Of a stretch of DNA of 64,000 nt, positions 24,325-36,389 are shown piece after piece. Below the pieces are notes generated by a model. The model worked only from the letters and a program-made list of their open reading frames with translations. It was not told the origin of the DNA and ran no database searches. The first letter of the stretch is position 1. Each line of letters opens with the position of its first letter. Origin of the DNA: Megalonaias nervosa. Lineage: Eukaryota > Mollusca > Bivalvia > Unionida > Unionidae. Made by a program: the position numbers and the translations under genes. Where the stretch lies: positions 1-64,000 of the forward strand of contig JAECUM010096223.1 in assembly GCA_016617855.1 (NCBI GenBank). Direction: 5' to 3'.

Positions 24325-26465
24325 TTGCTTAGTTGCACCTTGAGTCATGGATTTTTTTTCTCCAATATCCCCCAACTCTTGAACCTTGTGGGCTCCCTGA
24401 GCATTCTTTTTGTAGGGAAAAAGACACATTCTACTTTTCTTTATGCATGTCCATCTGCGTTTGTATTGCTACTAGTAAAGGCCAAGGTTGCTGAAGACAA
24501 AAAAATTCATTTTAAAATGACATATCTGGCAATAAGAATATTCAAGGATTATGATAGCCTATCAAGTTGCAATATAAAATCTCTTGTGACCACTAATGTA
24601 ACATATTCGAGGTTAAAGGTACATCTATGGAGATGATAATTTATCCAGAGGTTCAAATACCAGTAATGAGAAAGAACTAGTACATTTCTACAGACAGCTT
24701 AATTTGTCACTAATTGTTCAAAAAATAAGTGGTCCAAAACAGAAGGGTCCATATTGCAGCTTATGTCATTATTTTGAGGAGTCACTTAAAAACTTGACTT
24801 TAATATTTTGTACAGAATGTAAGTCTTTAAGGAAAGATGATAGTACAATGCAGTTGACAAGGTTAAGGTGGAAATACTGTCAAAGCAAATGAAACGTTCT
24901 CGTTATTTTAGCTCTACTAGTGCATTAAGTGATGTCTGCTGTTGTCCTTTGTTCCTCTAAAATGTTTTTATGGTTCCCTCAAATTTGAAGGATGGGGACA
25001 CAGTTTCCTTTGTCTTTGGGATCCTTGGTGCAGCACTTGTTTATAATGTTCATTTCCATGGCAGAGAAAATGCATGCAAAAATATAGAAATGTACTGGAC
25101 ACTAATGTTTTTGCCATCTGAATTTTTTTGTATGTGTTCATGACTTTATTTCTTATCCTGAGAAATAAAAGTCTTGCTTCTGTGAAATTAAAGTTGGAAA
25201 CTTTTATGGTAAAGTTAAGTCACTTTTATATTTTGACAGCTTGTAGTTTGTTAACATTATTGTTAAGAGTGAGTTCATGTCCTGTCAGAACTTAGATACC
25301 TTATGGTAACTGATACTTTTCCCTATCCATTGACATCTTGGCCATAAAACACTTGTTTGTATCCAACCTAAGGTAATTTGCATTTGATTTCTATCTCCAC
25401 TTGGTACAACATATGACAATACATACAAGGCTGACATTGACTCAGAACATTAAAGCTGATTTCTTAGTTTCCTTGTATACAAATAGTGGTCCTTGCCATC
25501 ATTATGTATTCTACCAGCCAAGATTGCACCATTTGTTGAAGGAATCTGCATGCAGATGTTACAGTACTGACATTTCACCCAGTTTAAGGCTGTATATAGA
25601 GATCAGGAATGAAAGTGGGAAAGGGACCCATTCATGCCTATGATGAGCTCAAGGTAGATTATTTGAAACATCCAGCTAAGCAAAGAGCTAGTGATTTTAC
25701 ATTGCATGTAGCAGTACTACTGCTGTTCAGTTATTATGAATGGTTGAACAGAAAAGTTATCATTTGTCTGTCCCTTCTATTACAAATTCGAACTCTGTCA
25801 TTGGTGTGAAGAAAAAAGTGTGCAGTATATACATGTGTAAAGAAACTACTAGTGGTGTAATCAGTAATCAAAACAGCTGAAAAGTCAAATGGATATGCAA
25901 TTGTCCATTGATTATGATTTTTCATAATGAAATAAAGATGAGACAAGTTTTCTTTTTTCAGTTTTTATACTTTTTGTCATTATCTTTTAGGAAAAGTAGA
26001 CTTGAGTAAAATTTGTCAGTAGCAACCAGACATATACGAAAATGTCAGATTGGCCATTGAACACAGGTGACGTCTGAATGCAGGTTCACTTTCAAACTTG
26101 GTTCTGGAACAAACACATGTACCTTACATTAAATGCCATTACTATTATTATTGTTATTATTATTTCCTTGTTTCATTTCTTCAGGCAATTAACAGTGAAG
26201 AATTCATTGCATAACTTTGTCTGGGCTGTGTGTATATTGCAGATGGAGTCGGCTTTCTCAAAAGTTGCATGCAGTAACTAGGCCAAATATAGGTGTCAAG
26301 TCACTGGTTGTGAGATCACCATTGTTCAAAGACTTATAATGCCTTTTAAGTTGAAACACTATTATTATTATGCATTACTGTTGTTGGGTAGTGGTGGTGG
26401 TGGTGATTGGTGAGTTGATTGACAGATCATACCTTCTTACAAGGTGTCCACTTTATTGAGTTACC

Positions 26466-28010
26466 GTTATCTAGAGGGTGATCACCTTCTGTGTTATTGC
26501 CAGGATCGAGTAAATATTAATATAAAGTGTGAAACTTATAGGTGGAATAGATAGAGATCTGAGCAGATATATAAACAGAATGACACGAGCCCCCATACAT
26601 GAAAAATAACAATTTAATCAATTACATAAACAGCTGTGACAATGCCTTACATTAGGAAGATACACTTCTTTTTTAAATAAATCATTCACCGAATTTCAAA
26701 CACAAATATACTTATATAAATAGCTGATCTGTTTTAAATGATAGAATTGGTTCATCATAGAATCAAGTGAACAATCGAAGTCATTGCCTTGTACAACTTC
26801 ATAACCTGCTTATTTCTGGTTCATTCCAACTTCACTGTGGCTGTTCTTCTTGGTCCTTTCCACTTTTTCCTTCTCCAAACTCTCTATTATCTCACCTCTT
26901 TTTGCCCTCGAACTTTGTGTGGGTAGGTGGACACGTAAGTACGTGATACGTAGATACTTGGATAAGTCAGGTACGTGGATACGTCCAGTGGAGCTATTTC
27001 CCCTTACAAAATAAACAGAGAAGCAACCTAAATTTCCTGTCAGATATCCTACTGGGAATAGATCATTACTCCCCTCTCATTATGTCAGATATCGTCCTAT
27101 CGGAATTCAAACAGATGCCAAAGGCTATCTGGTCAAGCTAAACATGGCAGACCATAAACAAATATAGTTTCATAAGATTAATGTACTTCCTAATGGCTAT
27201 TTCAACCTGACTCACATTATCATCACACGAGACATAACAGTTCCATTCTTGTCTCAATTACACAAATGAATGAATGAAATTCATTACATGGCTTAACTAT
27301 GTTATTTTTAGCGAATACACACATTCAAGTCTTTAGCATATATGAAATCTCACTTCATGGTTTAACAACGTTAATTTCAGTCAAATATGCACTCAAGTCT
27401 TTATCACACGTAAAATCATCTAAGGTCGGTGAATTCACACGGATTCTCATAACTCACATCAACTAAGGTAAGGCATGAAATTCCTAGAATACCTATTTTC
27501 CTATAACAATCAAGACGACACATTCAGACAAGTCGTCAAACTTATATAGAGAAGATCATTGTACGGATTCAGATAGATGAACTCAACACAGTTATATTCA
27601 TACCAAGAAAATTGATCTACGAATTTAAACAAAGTTATGCAAATATAAGCAAGTAAATCAAGCAAATCGTTATATTGGTATCAACGGATTACATGAGATT
27701 GGTGCACATACCTTGTGCTTTCAAGCTTTGCTTGCTTCTACCGCCAGAATTGTGTCTGTTGACTTTCCAGACATCTGGTCCCTTGGATGATTATTTTACA
27801 AGTGAATTTCTTCTAAATTCAAACTCGGAGTCTCCTACATTTGTTTTCTCTTGCAGAAAAATGCAGACTGACTAAATTTTGTGATGGGACATATTAAAAC
27901 CAAGAAATTTTGTGTGGGAACCACGCCCCTCACCTAGCGTAACCAGTCCAGATTAAATATATCTCCCACCTTTTATAACTAGGTGCCAAAATTGCAGCCC
28001 GCCTGAACTC
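26466..28010 (+). repeat. Dispersed ~1.5-kb repeat, copy 2
   Basis: Collinear with 11069-12492 (anchors listed there). Unlike copy 1 it contains a small cluster of TACGT palindromes at about 26932-26985 (CACGTAAGTACGTGATACGT). The last part, GCGTAACCAGTCCAGATTAA .. CGCCTGAACT, matches the end of copy 1. No coding domain seen. Confidence 0.65.
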
Positions 28011-28546
28011 TAGATTTCCAAATAACTGATTCTGGAAAATTTCAAATCTGATATTTTCAATACAAAGAAAGAAGTTAACCCTTTCCTTCCAGTCTGTCTG
28101 ACTGTTAAATAAACAAATGCTTAATTAAGAATCACTTCCTCTCACGACACAGCCATTAAAAATCCTTGCAGTATTGTGATTTAACACGCACCGGTCCCCA
28201 TAAATCTAATTAATCGTTCACCTGCCCAAATTAATGTGTTCTTTATAGATCAACAGAAATTTGCACCCTTACAACTGTCAAATATGCACAAATTTTTTTT
28301 GTTCTCAGTTCTGTGTTCTTGCAGAATTTGGCATATTCTGACTTTTTACAGATTAGATTTCATGGAATGAGGTTGGGTGATGGGAATAGCCATTGAAACC
28401 AGGTGAGAACTAAATAAAGATGTCACCATTAGGGCAGGTTTGACTGTATATATGTTGCTGTTGCTTCGTTTTGATGGCACTTTCAAATGACCATTGAATT
28501 ATTAATCCAATCATGCCAATCATCCTTAGATTGCCAATAATCATTA

Positions 28547-28617
28547 GATTATTAATCCAAGGGTCCATATTGGATTATGATTGGATTATTAATCCAAGGG
28601 TCCATATTGGATTATGA
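28547..28617. repeat. 37-bp direct duplication with palindromic core
   Basis: GATTATTAATCCAAGGGTCC and the following bases occur twice with a 37-bp period; GGATTATTAATCC is itself palindromic. A diverged third half-unit (GAATTATTAATCCAAT) lies at about 28496. Confidence 0.9.
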
Positions 28618-29727
28618 ATCTGATGTTGTCCCAAAATATGTGAATAACAGCTTGCTTCCAGTTAATGAATGGTTAATTAATCATACTTAAGAAAAGTGAT
28701 TACGATGAAATTTTCTAATTAATCAATGACAAACTGATTAAAAATTGTTACAAATTAAATACTTCTGATAAGGGCAAAAAGAGCTTTTATTGCTTTTGCT
28801 GCATGAGATAAGACTGAAGAAATATAGTGTGTCAATCGTCTCATCATTTATAGATCATGGGGTATTTTCTAGCATGATTGTTGCTTGCAAGGCAAAGAAT
28901 GCATTAAACATTTTTGGCCAGCAAACCTACCATTAAGAACACTGTACTGTCTCAGACCCTGTGTCTAACTTTAGGCCAGGTATTGATACATAGTCATTGG
29001 AAACCTGGACTATACAAATATTTAAAAAAATATTTTACAAAAGTTTGCTTCTAAACATGACATTTCTTGTCAACGAGTAGCACACAGGAAAGTCCCTTTT
29101 AAGTTTAAACTGTACCTTTGCTATCTGAATCTCTGTGACTTAGGTCTTGGAGGACTCTTAGAACCTTCACATCTTTTTGGATGAACTTTGGCATATCCCC
29201 AGAAACCCAGACCTTTGGATGGATTCTCAGACACTAAAGCACATTGCCTTTAATCTTTCCCAAAATAATGTGAAAATGAGTTAAAGACACATTACATCAA
29301 AAATCAAGCTCTTTCTTTAATGTTGACTGGCCAATCATATTTTGCACGTCCATTTTATTTGCTTTAGTTAAAAAAGGTAGGCATGAGCAGATAGCTGTTT
29401 TTACCATCAAAATGGTGCCAAATTCAAATGCTACATTGCAATATGTGTCATTTACAGATGCTGAAATTTATGGGGAAGATAACATTTTCAACCAAATTAA
29501 TTAGTGATCGAATTCTGAACATTGATTAACTAATTAACTGCTTAATCATAAAGTCCTACTTCCAGTTAATATAGCCTTTCATTTATATAGTGCAACCCAT
29601 TAGTGTCAACATCATGGCAAATATAGAAAATATCTCTAACAAATTGAATTTTTGGTTTGATCGAAAAGAATGAACCACTCATTGATCTTTCAGTTTCATT
29701 TGATTCTCAACGCTGCCAGTTATGAGA

Positions 29728-29785
29728 GGGTAGATTCAGATCTGCTGTGAAAGAGTTACCAAAGCAGATCAGGATTATAAAACCC
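29728..29785. mobile_element. GATCTGCC-family MITE remnant, copy e
   Basis: One palindromic module only: TTCAGATCTGCTGTG .. CAAAGCAGATCAGGATT. No outer termini remain. Confidence 0.4.
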
Positions 29786-29939
29786 TTTTCTTGAATTGTA
29801 CATACATTTGTCACATGACTATAGTATTATTTGTGGCAATGGTCATAATGTAATAACATCACAATGATGTCATAACATCAGATGGAAGGTGCAATGACCA
29901 AGGTGTGCAGAAGTATTTCAAAGTCATGTTACTACAATA

Positions 29940-31599
29940 CAGTAGTCCCCCTCTTGAACTGCCCCCCTGACCAGCAGCCACCACTCCTTACAGCCAGAAT
30001 CCGACGGCACCGACGAGTTTGTGTTCAAAAGTACCCCTCACGAAAGGCCACCCCGCTAACGCGACCAGCGGCCAGCATATTAGTGCAAAAATATAAAATT
30101 TACCCCTCACAAGCAGCTGTATTTTATTTTGTAATATGTATCCAGAACCAATTTTATTCATAACTTGTGTTAAGTAATCCGTTTTCTGTTTCCCGATGTC
30201 AGGTTTTCATTACTGAAAGAAGTATTGACTAAAGTACATGTACCACTAAGGTTAATATTATATCATTTATGCCTCATGAGATGCACGTTTATTCCATAAA
30301 GCCGAGAAAGACTCAAATTTTAATCCATACAAAAAGGTAAGTACACGTAATCTGATTAGCCTTACTGCTGTGTTATCATGAGATGTCCGGTTTAGTCACT
30401 GATGATTGTCAAGATTACAATTATTGAACAGTAGTAACAGCTGAGAAGTGGCGGTATTGATGTACAATACACAAGTTAGTGTGAAAATGGTTTGATAACC
30501 TTTATGGCTTCCGTTAGTAAGATGTTGAGCTTGTTCACTTTCATAATTAGTGGCTGTTACTACTGATAATAATTGTCAAGATTACAAATCCTAACGGCCG
30601 TGAGGGGCTATTGTTCAGATCAAATCTGCATACATATTGAAGCCGTTTTGGCTTCTCTCACTTAGTGTAAAGAAATGTAAACACAAATAGGGTACCAGAC
30701 TGCGACTAATGAATCACGTGATAAGATCGCTGCCTTTAAAAAACATGGCATTTTGTTTAAATGCAGAAAAGTTGTTTTATCAGTCTTGTAGTTGGCAACA
30801 CTGATGATTACAACCGGAAGTAATTGTCAAGATCATAACGGGATCAGCATAGTCTAAAAATAGATTTTTGCAGACACACACACAGAGAAATTAGCCTTGA
30901 ACAAAACAGGGTACCAAACAAAGACCGAAAAATCATGTGACAACACATTCCTTTACGAAGAAGGCATTTCGTCCGCTCTGCAAAAGTTTCGTCTGCATAA
31001 TTAAATCACATACAGTTAGCAACATCCGAATAAATCATTACCAAACATGTCATCACGTAAATGGAGATGATTATTTTAGAAAAAAGGCGGTTATTCTACT
31101 TGACGATACCGGGTGAGGTGGGGAGTGGGAACTTGCCGAATGAATTTAGGTAGAAAAGACTCGAATAAAACAATTTTGTTTTGAAAAGACTCGAATAAAC
31201 AACATCGTAACCGATAAGGAGGTTATTCAGCAGCAGTGGGAAAATGGAGCAAATGGAAAGAGAATTATGTATGTACCAAGATTTAAATGACATTTTTGAA
31301 TGGTTTTGCAATGTGGATGACAACAACACCCACTGGCATATCACGCTTTCACCAAGAATAAGAACTATTAATGCATATTCAGTTGAAATAAGTCTATTAT
31401 TATAACAAGAAGAACCTTTTAATAATTAATGTTACTTTTAAATGAAGATATTAAATGCTTTGAAGAATGTAGCTTTCTTACTGTGTACATTACATATACT
31501 TCTCACAAAAAATTTATTCCCCCTCTGGAAAGGCCACCCATCTTATAAGGCCACTTTCCCCGGTGCAGAAGGGGTGGCCGTATAAGAGGGGGACTACTC
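29940..31599. mobile_element. pogo/Tigger-type element without transposase (1.66 kb)
   Basis: Termini are inverted repeats: left CAGTAGTCCCCCTCTTGAAC, right read inward GAGTAGTCCCCCTCTTATAC, sharing GTAGTCCCCCTCTT exactly. TA flanks both ends (29938-29939 and 31600-31601), as expected for TA-targeting pogo/mariner-like transposases. The ends also contain repeated GGCCACC-type motifs facing inward. The interior (about 30340-31040) is built of three diverged sub-repeats marked by AATTGTCAAGATTACAA-like and GGGTACCA..CACGTGA-like blocks. No transposase is recognisable, so it is presumably mobilised in trans. Confidence 0.75.
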
Positions 31600-32577
31600 T
31601 ATTCAGTTTGGTTAAATAAATTATCATTTTTTTGGGTCATACGATAAATAAAATCTTTCATGTATGCTCATTTCAGATGAAATTTATGAAACACAAAGGC
31701 CCACAGAAGATTGAAATTATTTGACACGTTTAATAAATTATATTTGAAATGATCATTTATGTAATATCTTCTGTTTATTGTTAAAGTGAACCCAGTGTTC
31801 ATTTCAGGTGGCAACACTGTCAACAACTGCAAATATTCTTCATTGATATAAGAAGGTTACCCCTCTGGGTGTGTATGGTACATTAAGAAGACCACAAAAG
31901 ATAAAGACTAAAGGTTGACGTTGATTTTAGACTGACAGAATCAAGTGGACTTGCTAAATAGTGCGCATCCCTTACCAAAGATGGTATAGGTTGATCAATT
32001 TCATTTGCTGGGAGAATTATTATTCTGATATTGATTATGGATAGGAAACTCAGGGAAGAAAGGATGAACTCTTTAGCAAAAATTTTGTTGCAGAGGGATG
32101 GTGAATTAGCAGAAGAAGTACAGTTATTGCAATGGAAAGGACCATGTCAGTGGAGTCCAATAATGAAATGTGTTTGAATTTTTTATCAACAGGAAACCAG
32201 TTGAGGATATTTGTAGCCATTTTTTTTCCTTCGTAATGATCCCACTTTATGACCTGGTAGTGGTCATTTTGCCCCACATTTGTCTTTTTTCTGGAACTAA
32301 TATTAATGATGATTGGCATGAAACATAAAAATAGCATGGTAACCTTTTCTCTTCCGGTTAGGTTGTTCAGGTTTATGAAGAGATACATTATAGATATTTC
32401 TTTACTAGACAAGCCTTTGAAAAGTTGCTTAGGGATGCATAATATTTTCATGTGATAATTTAAACTTTTGCGAGTGACCTCTTATCAAAAATAAAAAAAT
32501 TTACCATTGAATAAATGTAATCATTTTTATATAAGATAAACAGATTTTACCACTGAATAAATGTAATCATTTTTTTT

Positions 32578-32720
32578 AATGTGGGAACCATAGTAGTTCA
32601 TTTTATAGAACATCAGAATCATAATCCAAAGGTTACAAGTTCTGGCTGCCTCTGTGTCCTTGGGAAAGACAATTAGATGACTTTTTCATGACATGATGTA
32701 GCCGTTAATGTATTAAAATT
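32578..32720 (+). mobile_element. Degraded tRNA-derived SINE, family 3-like
   Basis: GGTTACAAGTTCTGGC at about 32629 resembles a worn box B, and TGTGTCCTTGGGAAAGACA resembles the 'CTTGAG-AAGGCA' block of the SINE at 18616. No duplication; ends approximate. Confidence 0.45.
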
Positions 32721-32811
32721 ACCTTTAGAATCCAGCCACCACAAATAATTTTTTATGGTGATTCAGTGTACATACCAAACTTCACCAAAATTTACTGTTG
32801 TAATTGTACAT

Positions 32812-32988
32812 GTCAGATCCAGTTGCAAGTTGCTTAGACTCAGATCTGCCATCACATAGTACATCAGCTGATCTGGGTCTGTGCACATTGTTAAGAGTAA
32901 TTGGTAGAACAAACAACATAGACCCTGATCTGCTGACACATTATAAACTGGCAGGTCAGGGTCTGTGTTGATTGCAGTTGGACCTGAC
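32812..32988. mobile_element. Palindromic MITE, GATCTGCC family, copy f (best preserved)
   Basis: 177 bp. Left end GTCAGATCCAGTTGCAAGTT; right end, read inward, GTCAGGTCCAACTGCAATCA. Inside are two tandem palindromic modules: CAGATCTGCC..GCTGATCTGGGTCTGTG, and ACCCTGATCTGC..GGCAGGTCAGGGTCTGTG. They are separated by a spacer with AGAACAAACAACA. Whole-element and module-level self-complementarity are nested. Confidence 0.75.
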
Positions 32989-33018
32989 TTGCATGAGATG
33001 ATATATTGTAATAATACT

Positions 33019-33086
33019 CACCAAACAGTGTCAGTAGTCAGTCTTTATTTTCCCCACCAAACAGTGTCAGTTGTCAGTCTTTATTT
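33019..33086. repeat. ~36-bp direct duplication
   Basis: CACCAAACAGTGTCAGTAGT and the following CAGTCTTTATTT repeat twice in tandem with one mismatch. Confidence 0.9.
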
Positions 33087-34019
33087 ATGTTAACTGCTTT
33101 TCACTAGATATTCCCCTTGACCTACTGAAAATAGGTGTCCCATTGTTGTACTGTTCCACACATTTTCTTATACAGGCATTTATCAGGGTGAAAGATATTT
33201 TACATGATATTTGTGAATTTGAGTTACCACTTGAAAAGTCGAAAAACTGGGAAAGGTGAATACAGTTTTTCTGGTTGGGAAAATATTGTATCTGAGATCT
33301 CTGGGTTCCATGTTTACTGATGGTTAATTTACATCCGTGGCAGAATCAGTTCAACTGTATGAACCACAGCTGTCCATTGTATTTTATGCTACAAATAGGG
33401 CATCTTGTTTTTTTCTCATTTATCCATATAATAGCACGACTACATTTTGCCACTTGAATGATTTTAAAAGTTTTATTACTTATTTTTGAACTTTTCGAGC
33501 TTCAATCTTTTTTTTCTTGTTACAGAGAACACATAATTTACCAATTTTTGAAATACAAATTATGATGACCAGTAAAAGAGTACAATCATAAATGACAATG
33601 TGACAACAAAACAAGCAAAGAATATGACAATGTGACATAAAAGTGCCACCAATCTGAGATGCTCTGACTGCCACACATGTAAATTATTCATCAGATAAGA
33701 GTGAACCCTGAAAACCAGTCTTGCATAAATATTTCAGATGCTCCTTGTAGACTGAACCTGTGAGCCAGTCTACTGTAAAGATCATTCTAATTCCTCTCAT
33801 GTCTGAGAGACAAATATAATGGATAGATAAAATTACCTGTAGTAGACTTTGCATCAAAGAACTTTTGCTCGGATAATATATGTCTGATAGCAGGTTCCAA
33901 GAACTTCAGCATAGTTTCCTTGAATGCATTAATGAAGTATTTTAGGCAGATAAAATTGAACTACATGAAGGTACATCAAAATGTTTGCCTACAAATCTTT
34001 AAAACCATTTTATTGGGTT

Positions 34020-34200
34020 TGCTCTGGTGTTTTCTGGCACAACAAAAATAGGTTATTTAGAACCAAGGCCATCAAAGAAAAGTACCTTGATCAAGGACAT
34101 CCTTTGGTGCTGCTGACTGGGCTGATCTCATGATATGACTTGAACCTGTACCCTTTTTGGATGCTAGCCATTGTGCCACTGCATCTCTAAAGCCATTCTG
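34020..34200 (-). mobile_element. Degraded tRNA-derived SINE, family 3-like, reverse
   Basis: On the minus strand: GTGGCACAATGGCTAGCATC (box A-like), GGTTCAAGTCAT (box B-like), then CCTTGATCAAGGTACTTT, matching the body block of the 18616 SINE. Confidence 0.6.
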
Positions 34201-34813
34201 TATTAAAAAATACTAGTGTAATATTCTTTTCACATTTTCATAATGTCTAATTTTTCGTATACCATCATTCCATAAAATTCTAAAAAAAAATTTCCTGTAC
34301 CTTTTGGTATAGAGAACATCATATGTACCTAAGAAAATAAAGATAACTTTTTGCCATCACTAAAATAAAAATTAACATTATGAGTATGAAAAATTGCAGG
34401 TCAGATTTTAAAAAAGTATTTTACAGAGATGGTATCAGAGCATGATTGCTCTGGTCTGTTTGCTTAAAGCATTTAATCACGGTGAAAACTTTATTGTGGC
34501 TTTGGTTAAACAGTGATTATGGAGTTAAAATGGAAAGTAACAGGGTCCTACAAATTTCCAGATAAGGTGGTATTCCAGTGGACTGTCAAGAAAACAACCT
34601 GGTAGTAGTCTTAAATTCAGTATTATAGATAAAGACACTTTGATGTAAAAATACCTTATTGTATTTGAGGTGGTCACTTACAGTTACAAGGCCATTAGTC
34701 AGCTTATGCTATGGCTATCTGTTGGGCTTTATTTCTGGTCAACATATTTTTAAAAAAAAATTGAAATATAGAGTTGCATTATCTTAATGATTGATTTAAT
34801 GAGCAAGATCCAT

Positions 34814-34815
<2 letters not shown>

Positions 34816-34876
<61 letters not shown>
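34816..34876. repeat. (TA)n microsatellite
   Basis: About 30 perfect TA dinucleotides. Confidence 0.97.
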
Positions 34877-34881
<5 letters not shown>

Positions 34882-34927
34882 CACATACATTAAAAATAAC
34901 ATGGCATTTAAAGTGTTGGTATAAAGA

Positions 34928-34962
34928 AATTTGATATACCAATACTATTGGTATATCAAATT
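34928..34962. repeat. Perfect 16-bp hairpin palindrome
   Basis: AATTTGATATACCAAT, spacer ACT, then ATTGGTATATCAAATT: sixteen paired bases and a 3-nt loop, 50 bp downstream of the (TA)n tract. Confidence 0.9.
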
Positions 34963-35504
34963 GTGATTCGCCCATGGTGCAATAATATGCATATATAAAC
35001 ATTCTCGCGAGCGTCTGCAGTTGATTCTAGATCAGTGATCAATTTCCACACGTTAGTCACTAGTGACGTATGAAAATAATGATGAAAAGTATTAATAATC
35101 CCCGTTTTCTAAATGAATTTAATATGGTACACATTTTCATCACAATCCTTTCTGCTTTCTGTTCTCCCCTTCTCTCTCATGCATAACGGACAAACTGTGC
35201 AGAAATGTGGAGTGAGAGAGAAAAGAAATTTGGGCAGGATTAAAACCTTGAAATAGAAATTACACCAAGTAACCTTCAATAATATGGTTCATCGTAACGA
35301 TACATGTGCACTTTCCTAGGGATTTATCTACAGTGTTTATCAATGATACAATGTTGCAAACCAGGTCGTCATTATACAGTAAATTCCTCGGTTATGTGGT
35401 GCACATACTGTGATGTATTTAATGCTATGTTTTGTTGTTGTTTCTTAAACATACTATAATGTTCTAAAAATTGATTATTATTAATTAAATATGAAAATGT
35501 CCAA

Positions 35505-35773
35505 AGACCTCTCTGTCTCTCTCTCTCTCTCTGGACCATCATAGCAAGATACGGGCTAAAATCTATGAAATGAAGAACATAGAGGATGCTCGTCTATGTC
35601 ATCCCACGATATCACTGGAGTTATGGATGATGGTAAAAGTTAAGTCAAACCGACCAAAGGATGAGAGAGAGAGAGAGAGAGTGTGAAAGTCAAACTGACG
35701 AGAGAGACAGAGAGATAGAGATTTAAAGTCAAACCGACGAGAGAGAGAGAGAGAGAGAAAAAGAGAGAGAGAT
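35505..35773. repeat. Compound (CT)n/(GA)n with GTCAAACCGAC repeats
   Basis: A (CT)n tract at about 35510-35532, then three spaced copies of AAGTCAAACCGACGAGAGAG-like units (about 35644, 35687 and 35726), each followed by (GA)n. The opposite orientation of the (CT)n and (GA)n tracts, 130-240 bp apart, allows pairing. Confidence 0.85.
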
Positions 35774-36255
35774 TATAGTTGGTTGTACTGTTGCTAAGCA
35801 GAATAATGACTTAGATCAACTGTAAATATATTAAAATATTTTAATTACCTCTTGTTGGTTTGTCATTTTGCTTAGTTTCTATTCCACATTAATATCCATG
35901 AGCCTGAAGGTGAAGGGCATTGCGTTCATGTAAATGGCGTAGCAAACCAAGTGTTGATAGTGCTCTACTTTTATTATTAAAACCATTTTTCATGTTTAAA
36001 TAGTAAGTGTGTATTATATTGATTTAATCAGTGTGAAGAAAAATAGAAACCAGAAAAAGAAAACAATCAACTGATCAATGTGCAAAGGTGATTGTAAATA
36101 GCCACAAAAGGCATAGAACTATATTTTGTAGCACACACAACCAGGGATGTGAGGAGTTCATTCACTAGGTCAATACACAGCTGCCTGTAGTAAATCTGAA
36201 CCCAGTTGAAAGGGCAAATATATGTATTTGTATGTGATATAAATAAAATATATGT

Positions 36256-36389
36256 ACAGTATGTATTCTGTATCAACGATATACCACTCGTATAAATTTT
36301 TCATTAAAAGGAAACTCAGCAAGCTTCGTTTCCTTTTAATGAAAATTTATACATCTCATGGTATATCATTGATACAGCGTACATACGAT
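36256..36389. repeat. Long inverted repeat / palindromic MITE (about 48-bp arms)
   Basis: The left arm 36268-36315 begins CTGTATCAACGATATACC and ends TTCATTAAAAGGAAAC. The right arm 36328-36377 is its reverse complement with a few mismatches and 2 nt of indel. The loop is 12 nt (TCAGCAAGCTTC). Weaker pairing (GTATGTA / TACATAC) continues outward. Probably a small fold-back element. Confidence 0.88.

Noticed and set aside
32050..32451. 133-codon minus-strand frame
   Set aside because: No recognisable motif, no splice or start context, ordinary AT-rich intron composition. The length is not surprising in 64 kb of six frames.
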